Source: Planctomycetaceae bacterium
GTDB lineage: Bacteria; Planctomycetota; Planctomycetia; Pirellulales; Pirellulaceae
Assembly (NCBI GenBank): GCA_002726245.1
Contig: PBSM01000251.1
Location: 1 to 37,399 of the forward strand
Length of the DNA: 37,399 nucleotides
Direction: 5' to 3'
In this document: piece after piece, positions 21,901 through 33,900 of the stretch
Layout: every line of letters begins with the position of its first letter
How positions within the stretch are numbered: the stretch's first letter is position 1
Program-made: the position numbers and the translations under genes
Notes under the pieces: model-generated
The model's input: the letters and a program-made list of their open reading frames with translations, nothing else
Databases searched by the model: none
Told to the model about the DNA's origin: nothing

Positions 21901-24900
21901 TACGCATCCAACGGAATCCGAACCTGTCGCCAGTCGGCTGTCCCGCGGAAGTCGAACAGAGGTTGGACGTCGAAGGGCCCGATATCGGCGAGTTCGTCGA
22001 AGATACCTCCAGGTCCGTCCGTGAACTCATTGTTGGTCGCCAGCAACTGCCAGTTGCCGTCGTTGTCGGCGACAAAGACGCGGAAGGAGTCACGGACGAA
22101 ATTGGTGGTGGTGCCATCCTTGTTCTCGGTCGCCGCGTAGTAGTTGAAATACAGAACGGGCCGATCGGCTGCCGAATAGCTGGTCAAATCGAACTCGTTC
22201 GTAACCAACGTGCCGAAGGCACCGCCCGGGAAATCGAAACCCCGAACCTGACCGTTGCCTAAGCCTTGGCCAAAGGCGAAACTGTGTTGCCCCTGCTGGA
22301 CAGTCGTGAACGGAAGATTCGAACGGCTGCCGTCAAACGTTGAGTTCACCCCGTGATCAAGAGTCTGTTGCTGCTCGGTGACGGTGATGGGAGCACGGGC
22401 AGCGTTGGCAATTCCTAACCTGACGTCCACTTCGGTCGGCGCTGTCGGAATTCCCACTGCGCCGAAGTCTGCGGGAGTGATGTGGAAGAGATTTTGGTCG
22501 AGGGTCGAGAATTCGAGCCCTGTCACGGCTGTTAGGCCGGTGTTGATGCTTGTCTCGCCGTCCAGGAAGATCGGCTGGAGTTCACCACCAGTACTCGCCT
22601 CCCGCCCTGGCACTGGAATGTCGAACGCATACAGTCGGCCGTCGATATCGATGCCGAATAGCATGTTGGCATAACGCCCACCTTCCACGTTCTGCGGACC
22701 GGCCGTCAGGCCGGTGAATTGGATACCGACCAGATCATCAGCCGAGTTTCCAATGTACGTGCTCGTCGCGTTGGCGCTGGTCGGATTATTCACGACATAG
22801 AAACCGCCCGCGTCACTGACGACATACAAACGCCCATTCACTTCCGCGATTCCGGTAACAATGCCACCCGGCCCCTCGCCTGCGGTTCGAAGCGGGAGAT
22901 CGACGACGGCGAAGCCCTTATTTCGTCGAACGAACTGCGCTTGCGTCGTAGCGGTGATGTCAGGCCCCAGAACTGAGTTGATGGCGTTCGCGATGTTCGT
23001 CGGAACTTCGGCCGACGAACGAATCTGCGTAATCGAGTTGACGTTAACTGCCAGATCGCTGGCCAGAGACTCGATACGCTCGTTACCCGGGCCGACACCT
23101 GGTGCGCTGCCAACGTCGATCCAGAGTTGCTGCCCGTTGACTTGAACGCCACTGAAGTCAACCGTTGTCGCTCCGTGGAAGTTAATGCGGTCAAAGCGTC
23201 CACCCGCCGTATACTGCGGGTGACCGCTGACCGCCGCGGCCACGTCCCGCGCGATCTGATCGGCCGTATCGTCAGCACTACCGCCAATGAAGCTGAACTC
23301 TTGCGTTTGGATTTGAGCCGCGACAGTGAGCTTGTCGATCGGAGATGTCCCGGGAGTGAATATCTCGAATGGTACCTGGGACGGTGTTACTCCATTAACA
23401 ACGACCTTATCGCCCACCACTTCTGCCGTGGCTTGGAGATTATGCAGACTGACCACGACCGATTCGCCACCACTATTTCCGAAGCCAGGCGCCGGAATCG
23501 AAGGTGCCGGCAATGGACTAAAAGTGCCTCTGCTCTGCATCGCGAATAACAACGCCTGGCGGTTCTGAAACGCCGTCGTCGCGAGGATCGGTGGACCAGC
23601 AATTAGATTGCCCTGGCCGTCGAGTTCCTGCGTCGTTCCACCTCGTCTGAAGGGCACTTCAATGCAGATTGAGTTCGGTGGATGGTTTTGTGTATTCTGG
23701 CAGTCGAAGTCGGCAACACCCATGAAGCCTGGCGGTGTTGGAGTAATCGTGACGGTTGCCGGAGTCGCTGCCGACGCGGTAGTGTCGTCCCATTCAAAGA
23801 CGTACAAGACGCCATTGTCGTTCACAACTTCAAAACGCTCGTCACGCAACGCCATTCCATCGGGCACGTTAATCACCAATGGAGGTGCGCTGGCTGCCTG
23901 GATTGCCGCTGCGATCTCTTGAGCCACGGCTGCCGCATCGAACGATGACGAAGGCAAGAACGGAACTGCGACGTGCGGTATCGAGACAACAGGGGGCTCA
24001 ACGACACCATCGCTGCCGAGCACGGTAATGCTCGGCGCGCCGTTCTTGTCGAGGATCGGCGTTGGTGCCGCGAGCCGCGGATCATGGACGGCGACTTTGC
24101 CGTCTTCAAGGAAGACAGAGGTGAACCCAAGGAACACGCCGTTGATCGCCGTTTCGATATTCTGTGCGATCGTATCGGCTGTAAGTTGCGGACCGGCTTG
24201 AATGACAACGTCGACGCCAGACGTCTGGCCATCGTTGTCGAACTCAAAACTACGCGTAAAGGTTCCATTACCGAGGCTGAAGATCTCGCCATCTCCAACG
24301 GGCCTCTGCTGGCCAACCTGACTGAGGCTAGGACTTTGCGAGGTGTCTAATAGCTCAACGCCAGTCACGCCAAGATGTACAAAGCCGCCGCCGACGTTGC
24401 TTGCACTGAGCGAGCCGATATTCGCGCCGATAACGGATACGAGCTGAGCGGCGAATTCATCTTGGGTCGTTCGTCCCGTAAAATCGATCTGGATATTGTC
24501 GGTCGCCACGCCGTTGCCAAGATCGGTGTTCTCCAATTCAAAGACGATGGGCGGAATACCGTTGTTGACGTCAGCGTCAATCGTAAAAGTCTCACCGTCA
24601 TTCAAAACGCGTCCGGCACCAAACGGGACCTGGATCGCAAATGTTTGCGGGACTTGCAACACGGAACCGCTCTCGAACTCGAATGTGACGGGAGCGCCCT
24701 GCGTTGAGCGGGTATCGACCTGGAAGGTCATCCCATCGTTGATCTGCCCGCCGTCAACAGCTTGGAGCACAGGTGCTTCGCCATTGTCACCCTCGATAAT
24801 GATGCCCGCGGATGGAATTGGTACGAATCCGTTGGAGCGATTGGCATTACCGAACGACACATCAGCGTTAATCCGGCCGAACTGGCCAGTGACGGGGTCC

Positions 24901-27900
24901 GGGGTTGGATCGATTAGCGTCAGACGCCCGGAGTTGGGGCTAAAGAACGCCTGCACGTCGAGGGTAGCGACTGCATTAATCGCATCGGCGAGTGCCGATA
25001 CGATCGCAGCTTGCGAAAAAGACGTCGCGTAAGGCACCGGGAGATTGGTGCCCGTTACCGCATCCGCGGTGGCAGCGTCGAGCAACTCAAAGTTCTCACT
25101 GTTACCCGCCGAGTCCGCGACGGTGACGACCGTCTTGCTGCGGATGAACCGGCCGTCGGAAACGACCGTTAGCACCGAGCCAGTGTTCAGTTGGAATAGG
25201 TTGTCGTCCAATAAGAAGAAGTTACCATCTCGAATGGTGACGCCGTCTCGTCCATCGACAAGCTGCTCCACCTCGAAACCGAAGTCAAACTCGAATGTCG
25301 TCTCGGCGCTCAGGTTGCGAACCGAGATCGTGTCGCCGTCCTCGATGTTGAAGACGGTTTCGAGTTCGTTAAGCGCTCGATTAAGTACCTGAATCGTCGC
25401 GTCGAACGTTTCGATTTCGGGGCTGGTCAACAGCTCGCCACGTTCACGAATGTTGGTGCCAGCCTGGAACCAGAGCCGATCAAGCGGATCGTCCGAATCC
25501 ACACGATCGGGTTGCGGTGCGCTGATGGGAAGCCCAAAGTTCGGATCCGTTTGATCGGCTACGAACTGATAGAGAACATTGTCAAGCCGAGTCGGGCCAT
25601 TGGGGATGAACGGTGGTGTATTGAAGCCGCGGTTGCCAACAGCGAAACCGCCGAAGCCAAGGTTCTGTGCAAACTCAATGGCGTTGAATTGGATCCCATC
25701 ACCTTCGGGCGTTCCCGCAACCGGGTTCGTGCGGCGCGAGGCCGGTGGTGAAGTGGTATCAGCGGGGTCGATCTCATACGTCTCGATGCCATCGTCTTGC
25801 AGAGGTATCGCGTCGCCGGTCGCCGGATCGATTTGGAGCCAGATGCCCGAATTATCATCGCGTGGGCTGCCGATCGCGGTTTCCGTTAATCCGACTGAAT
25901 AGGCGTAAATCAGACCATTCTCGTGAATCGCGAAGTCACGAATATCGAAATCGACGTCGTCGCCTACGAAGTTCTCAACCGCCCCGGTGAACGGATCAAC
26001 GAGCGATAGATCGTACGAGTCGATGCCAAAGGTCTCGAAGGGGCTGATCCGAGTACTCACGAACAAGCTGACATCACCGAGATGGAAGTCGATCTCGCTC
26101 GAAGGCTCGAGCAGAATCGGGATCTGAGGAGCGTCAAACGTCGATTGATAGTTCGGAATGCCCGAAAATGGAGTGACAATGTGATCTTCCGCGATCCGCC
26201 GGACAGAATCGACCGGCTCTAGTCGCAGGTCCGGATTCAGCGGGTTACGTTGGAAGAACTGCTCGAGTTGCTGGGGGATCTGTGCATCTGAAGAGACTGC
26301 CAGGAAGTAGGCACCGGGCGGCAGCTCGACCGTGCCGATGAACGGGTCGGAGGAACCAACTGAGCCGCGCGAGAGATCGTCGATCTGGGACGTACCAGGA
26401 CGGCCAGGGCGGTCGTCCGCGATGTTGCCTTCGCGGCTGGTCAGGAACAGTTGCCCTGTGTTGTCGAAGATCGACATCACTGTGTTCGCACGTCCCAACC
26501 CGTCGGCGTAGTCCAGATCGAAAGCGACTTCTAGTGTAGAGGGGCTAAGCTGCACGTTCTGAAAGTTGACGTCAAACTGGAAGAAATCGACGTCGCCAGC
26601 GTTTTGCAGTTCACCAGCGATTCCCAACGCCGCTCGATCGATTGCGACGAGGTTGCCAAGCACTTGGGCATCCGCAACCGAAGTATCGACGTTCGTCCCT
26701 TCGACTTCAGCAGCCTCGCCCAACAAAGGCGAATGAACTGGCTGACCTTGAATCGAAATGCCGGTTTCCGCGAACGAGATGCTCGAGAAGCGAACCGTTG
26801 ATCCTGGAACTTCATCGATCTCACGGAGACGAATCTGCAACTGGTATGCACCTGACGTCAATCCGCCACTAAGGTCCTCAAGATTCTCACTACTGCTGCG
26901 GATACGCAGATGATAGGTGTTGGTCGATCCCAGAGCTCCTGGCAGAATAAGCCGCATTCCCGGATCGCGAGGATTCGTCGAGTAGAAGTCTTCGCCTTCG
27001 AACGGAGGCGTCTTCTGCATCGGGCGAGCAATTCCGTCTAACAGCGTCGGGTCCGACAGCTCAGCCGCCGATAGGTTGGTGCTGTTGCGATCCTCCAGTG
27101 CCAATGCGTTGTTGGGATTCAGGCTCTCTGTATAGGAATTATCCGACCTAGCGAGCACCGTACCATCGACGTCGATCAATTCGATGATCGAGTCCATCGA
27201 GTGCGTGGTGCGATCGATGTCAAACCAAATCTCGGTGGCCGCGTCGGCCGTGAAACTATAGACGTCGAAATCGCTTCGATCGTTGAGAAAGCCATGCACC
27301 TCGAAGCCGAGCCGCCGATTTTCGTCACCACCCTTCTCATTCGGTGCGAGTTGGCCCAGGAACTGAGCGCTGTCTGTCGTGGAGTTCGTGCCCGGCGAGA
27401 TAACCTCGCGCGGCTCCAATTCAGTCAACGTCTCGACGTTGCGATCGTGGCTGAACTTTTCCAGCGTGATGCCTTTCCATTCACCGGGTCGCCCCGCGCT
27501 GCCAAGTGATACGTCGCCGGTGATGTTGAGAACGGCCAGGAAGGCGGAAGTGTTGAATGCGTCGTTGCCGACGTCCAAGCGAACCTGTGTCGCACCGGCC
27601 GGAATGAAGGGACGCAGGTCGTACAGTTCGTCGTCCAACGATGCCGACGAACCGGGCAAAGCAGGATTCGTTGGAAGGTCGGAGACGCCGCCGACAGTGA
27701 TGATACTGCCGTTGGTTACCGGTGGACCAACGATCGAATCGTCGCTGCCACCCGCCGAAGTCGTCAGTCTCGTCCCGTTCAAGGACACAGTCGTCCCACC
27801 GTTCGAAGCGGGATCGTCGTTGAAGGCAACACCCAACGCCATTTGCGCGATGAAGTTCGGATCGCCGGGTATAGCGGGTTGGGCGAACGTGAGTGTATTT

Positions 27901-30900
27901 GTGATCGAGCTTTGCGACCCTAAACCACCATCCAAGATCAGAACGCTCGACCGTGGCAGGGCGGCATCGGAGTAGATCACCGTCAATGCGACACCTTCGA
28001 TGTTGTTCGGCAATCCCGTCGCCGTTTCGTCGATCGTGAACGTGAAAGGCTGTGGGGGTAGGAGTGGTCCAGCGTTCAGGATCTGATTTGCGACCGAAAT
28101 GGCGACGATGTCGGTCACATCAATCCGTCCCACCTCGAAGTTCACGTTGTTCGAATCGTCAACATTCGGCAGATACGAAATCGGTACAGTTTGACCTTCG
28201 AAACGAATCGATTGTGGCCGGAACGCGGGAGGCGCCGGGAACGTCGTAGTGTCGCCGTTACGCGTCACAATGTGCAGGAAGGCCCGCTCGACGGTCGATG
28301 TAATCGGAATGTCCGCACTCAGCGTTCCTGTTGCATTGGTACCGACACCATCCGTCGTTACCCCCAGATTGCCGACCAGCGTTGCAGCAACAGCTGAATC
28401 GGGCTGCAACAGTTGCAAGCTATCTCCGATGTCGCGGGTTCGGGTCTGGACATCGCCTCGTGGATCAAATCCGGCTCCGATCGTATCGTCGTTCAACGAC
28501 GTCAGTACGACCGGTGACTTGGGTTGGCCAAGGATCTGAATCGCACCGCCGATACGGTCGTTGATTTCGAGCGGCCGGCCAAAGGCACGTAGCCCAGCGT
28601 CGTCTGCGACGTTCGCGTTCTGACTGTTCGGATCTTGGCTGAGTAGTTTGACAACCAAACTTGACGTCGGATTGCTCTCCAAACGCAAGCCGCCAAAAGT
28701 ATGAAAGTCGGGTACGTAGATCGTATCCTCGACGACGTGCACGATGTCGGTGTCGTCCCATACGCTCTGTGTCGTCAACGTTTGCCCGCGGACGAGCATG
28801 CCGTTGATGGAGTTATCCGCGAGGCGATTGTTGAAGATCAGCGGACCTTGATTGTCGCGGAAGCCTTCGAGCAGATCGACTTCGCCGGTGGTCCGTCCAC
28901 TGTCCAAGTTCAACCGATGGTTGAGCGAGTTGACATTAACGTTGATCGCCGCGGACTGGTTGTCGCGGATGATGTTGTCGATAATGATCGGCTGCGCACC
29001 GCGGATGAAGATCGTGCCAGGCTCGTTGAAGCCACGGCCGAACCGACCTGGGTTTGTCGCTTCGCCTTGCCCACCGCGGCCCGTCGCGTTCCTTTCGAAA
29101 ACCGAATTGGCAACGCGCGCCTCGGCCTGATGAATCTCCAATGTGTTGAATGCCGTAAACGTTCCTTCGGCGCGAGTTACACCGCCGCCGTGGGCGAAGA
29201 GCACGTGATCGAAGTGGCCACTGGAATACTCGCCCAGCATGATGCCGCCCCAATCCCCCGGAGCTGGCTCGTTGTTGGAGCCTGGCGAATTGGGACCGTC
29301 GTTGGCCGTATCGAATGTGCCGCCGGCTCCGAATCGATCGTCAAGCAGACTGGTAAACTTGATCTCCAGGCCTTCCTGACCCTCGGCGATGATTTGAGCA
29401 CCGATGCCGGTTTCGAGCCTCGCTCCGTCCAACTTCACGACGATCGATGGATCAACCCCCAGACGAGCGTCGAGTCGCGGACGGCGGTACACAACAACCG
29501 GAACCAGCGGGCCGAGTGGATCGAGCGGATCGATGACGAACTCAACAGGATCGTCGAGCAATCCACCACGCGTCGTTCCGTCATCGACGTAGGTTGTGGT
29601 GAGGCCATTGAGCTGCGTTACCAACTCGAACGGTCCGCCATCGACGCTGCGATAGAGATTTCGAGCTACAAAGTCGTCCGCAACTTTTGGGATCTGTGCA
29701 AGCGCCACGGAACGATCACCGCCCGTGATCGGGATGGTCGGCGTCGCGTCGGAAATCGGCCCTTCGTTTCCTTGCAGATCGACGAATGCCAGACGGTAGC
29801 TGTAGTTGCCGGACAGCAATGTTCCGCCGGCAATTGTGTTGAGGGTGATCAAACCAACTGGCGGAAGCGTCGTTTCTTCGAGTGCCCCGCCTGGGGTTCC
29901 TGTGATCTGCAGGTTTTCACCAAAAACGTGAACGATATCCTGGTCGTCAAAACGTCCGGAAACGGTCATCGTTCGAATGTCATTGCCCGCCGGAGTTTGA
30001 ATCCGCACGAACAGACCGTTTGTGCTGTTTTGGCTGATGTCGTTCCCGTAAATGTCCGGACCCACACGGTCGTAGTCGGAGGTGAACGGGAACTTCTGAT
30101 GACGCGGAGCGTGGAAATTGGTCTCTTCAAAACTATTGGGGCTGGCCGACATCGCGGCGTCGGCGGAATGTGTGATCGTGTTGAAGGCGACCGTCGGCCG
30201 GGTGTCGATAATGTGAATGGGGTTGACGATCTGAGCGACGGAATTAATGACAACGTTCCCGCCACCGTACTGGATGTCGGCATTGTTGACGTAGTTCAGG
30301 AAGATGCCTTCTTCGTCATAGACGAAGTTTCCGTCGGCCCGATCAATGTCGTCGCGGAAGAGCAGCCCACCCCAATCGCTCGGCAAGGGCGTGGTCACGA
30401 ACGGGAACGTGTCGTTGCCGATCGTCTCGTCGTGGAACGACGTGAAGAAGACGTTGTTTTTCGGCGTCCCCAAGACCTGCAGCGCGCCGCGACTGCGGTC
30501 GATTCCTGGTGCCGAACTGCCTACGCCGATTCTGGCACGACGTAGTTTGAAGATGGCACCTTCGTCGATCATCATCGTGACGCCTTTGGGAATCTCCAAA
30601 GTCGTGCCGTCTTGCAGCGGTTGCCCAAGGCTGTTGAAGCCGATCTCAAATGCTTCCCGATCGGTCAGCGTTGTGTCGTCGCTATCCGGGTCGTTCCCGA
30701 CCACTCGGACGATGTCGCCAGGGTGCGAGGTGCGCACTGCGTTGATTGTGTTGGTATTGGCAAGGTTACTGAACGGTCGAGCCAAGCTGCCGTCTGGATT
30801 CGGAGGAGCCGTCTTGTCAACAAAGATCGTGCGACCAAGCACATCAATGCCCGTGAAGTCCGGCGTGAGAGAGATCGCTTGCTCGCCAATGAACGTCACC

Positions 30901-33900
30901 TTGGAACCGTTTGCCGTCGCCGAGATCAAGAAGCCAGGTTCCAGATTGATTGCGTCGGCAATACGGGCTGCTACTCCGGCGGCGCTGAAGCCGACAACGT
31001 CGATGCCGTGATGTCCCGGCGTGACAGAGCCGAACTGATTGATCTCGAAGTTTCGGATCGCTCCTTGGCCATCGGTCAGCGTGATGACTTGGCCGTCCAC
31101 CAACCCAGCACCATCGGTCATCACATCGAGCTGACGATGTTCGTTCTGTGTCTTGAACCAGAAGTTATAGACATCGCCAGGGATTCCGTCGGCGTCACCG
31201 TCGAGCGGCGTCTGTGTCGTGGAACTCTCATTGTCGGCGGAATTAAACGCCGATGGAAGCAGGTCGAAGTTGTCGGCATCAATCAAGCTGAAGTCCGCAT
31301 CGGGACGGAAATTCAGTCGCAGATCGTAGGGGCCTTGCGTTGTACCGCCGATCCCGCTGTCTTCGATGATCGGATCGTAGATGTCGTTGCTGCTGGCCGA
31401 AACACCGACGTAGTACGTGCCGGCACCAAGCTCCACTTCGATATACGAATCGTTGCTATAGTAATCGTCGTTGCGAGCGATCAGTTCACGGCCCGTGACG
31501 ACGCCGTTGGCATCGACGATCTCGCGATACAGATTCAAAGAAGTATCGAGAGAACTGGCGTTACGTTGCCGCTCGGCAAACGTCTCCGCGGTGAAGATGC
31601 CTTGCTTGCCTTCTGGAACGTCGATCGTGAACCGATACAGATCGATGTCCTTGCTTTCGGGGCGGAATAGCCTCTGCAGGTGTGTAATATCGGCGTCGCC
31701 GGGGAAGATCGGCTCGATCGCGTTGTCGAAGATCTGACCTTGATCAAAGCCCAGCACGGTTGTCGGCGGCAGATCCAGCCCTGTGCCTAATCCCAGGAAT
31801 CGCTCCGCCACCTGGAATGCGGAAAGGAACCATGAAAGCTCGCCCGGACTCTCAAGCCCAAACTGATCGTTCCAAACCTCCGCGCTATCCATAATCAACG
31901 CATTGCCGACGCTTGTGGTACCAGTAATCGCGGTAATCCCGCCGGCGCTTGAGTTGACGTTCGGATCGACAGCCCGCAAGTCACCGGTCGCCACGATCAA
32001 GGCATCCGGATCGAGCAGGTCGTCTGTCTCGATAAAGTGAATGCCGGCGTTCTGGCCAATCAGCTCGAAAACTTCGCGGGCTCGCTCTTTCTGTGTTTCG
32101 GTGATCAGATTGAACGCTGGTTGCTGCCCGCCTTGGATGTCCGGAATCGTTCCGTAGATATTACGGAAGATGTAGCGAATCGTTGTGATGCCAAAGTCGG
32201 TGTCCTTTTGATCCCCCTCGATATGCTCGTCGCCGACTCCGCTTTCGGAGATCTCGCGGTGACCTGGCTCCTGCTTCGAACCGGGGAAGTCCAGCGGGAA
32301 GAGCTGCGGATCGATCGCCGATGACAGCAACACGCCTTGAGTCGTCAGCTCCAATGCCGTCAGGCCGCCTTCAAGTGTAACGTCGTTGTCGTTCGCCAGT
32401 CGAATCAGATTGCCGCTGGCGGTTGCCGTCACGTTCAGGTTCGTGAGTGTCGTTGCCGTGGTGATGGCGTTTACAATCGCACCCGTGATGTTGTCACTGG
32501 TGTTGCCCGGCCCGAAGAAGATCGGTGTATTCCCGACGGTTACGGCTCCGTCTTGATCGAACTCGAAGGTCTGAGCAACACCGTTCTTGTCGATAATCGT
32601 AAAGGACTGACCGTCGATGAGATCCGCCCCCGCACCGACAACGTCGATGACGGCTCCCGTGTCGAAGGCATCGCTGAGATCGGTCGCCGTATCAAAGCTG
32701 GAGCCGAGACCGGCCAGTTTGACCGTGAAATGATTTGCCACCGAGGTTGCGATCAGTTCCGTTGGATTGCCGCTAGCGATCGATGCAAGGAGTAAGGCGG
32801 CGGCTCGACCGTCCAGGTTAATAGCATCGACCAAGTCCTGAGCCGTACTCTCGTTCCCGGGATTGATGTTCAAATCGACCGTAATCTGATTGCCTGTGAC
32901 AACGACATTCGGCTGGCTGGGCCCACCGTGATCGCTCGTCGTGACCGAAACACGGATAGCGCTGCCGAATTGTTCTGCCGTCAGTTCGTCCGACTGGAAC
33001 TGAACGATGACATTGCCACCCGAATTGAAATCCGAGTTGGCTTCGACGGTCAAGCCGACCGAGAACGGTGCTGACGGTTGAGCTTCGTCGGTACCGACTC
33101 TCAGGCGGAAGACACCCGCCCCAACAGGTGCTTTGAACGCGTGCTGCCCCGTACCTGTGCCGACGATGTTGGCGATGCTGACCGGCGTCGAGTCTGGCGG
33201 CAACGCCAACGCCAACTGAAACGTGTCCGGCGTGCGATTGACGACGAAGTAGTCAACTCCCGGTTGAAGCCCCGTTGGCAATGTGCCCGTCGAGTCAACT
33301 CGGACAACGTCGCCGTCTACCAGTCGGTGGCTGGGACTCGTTATGACGTCAGTGGCCTCATCCACAACGATCGTCTGTGAACGCGCCAGTTCCTCTAAGT
33401 TGCTGGCGAACGTCAGAACGGCGGAAGCAGTGGCCGGGTCGTATTGAACCGAAGTCGGAACGAACACGTCGTCGTCGGTGTTCTCAACGGTCTCGCGCGT
33501 GAAGAATAGCTTGTAGAAGTTTGAGTTCTCAGCCGAGTTCACGAAGTGATCGACTCCGCGAGAGACCCCCAGAATCCCAGTGCTGAGTGTGACCGTCGCG
33601 TTCCCAGTTAGAGTCACGCGGTCCGACGTCGGCACTGCTTCGATTCCGAAGCCTGGTGTATTGTTGATCGCGTCTGCCAAAGCGAGGGCAAGCTGTTCAG
33701 GCGTCGAATCGGCGTTGAAAATGACTCGGCGACCGAGCGGCGTGACAATCGAGTTGTCAATGTCTAGCTCGAAGGTCTCAACCTGCCCTAGTCCATTGGC
33801 GATGGTAATCGTGTCGGTGTCGGCAAAGTCCGGCCCGTTGAAGACAACATCCGGAGCGAATAGCTTGTCGTTGTCGAAGTAAACAACAAGCTGATCGCGA

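Noticed and set aside
9451..25330. Could the regular roughly 300-base periodicity be a CRISPR or tandem DNA satellite?
   Set aside because: The periodicity is in protein sequence; the DNA of the units is strongly diverged and one reading frame is kept throughout. No short identical repeats with unique spacers exist.
28701..30545. A 614-codon open frame on the plus strand, and another of 352 codons at 30612-31670
   Set aside because: Both are exactly antisense to the giant gene, rich in Val/Arg/Asp as expected from its codon bias, with no ribosome-binding site or recognisable domain. Shadows.
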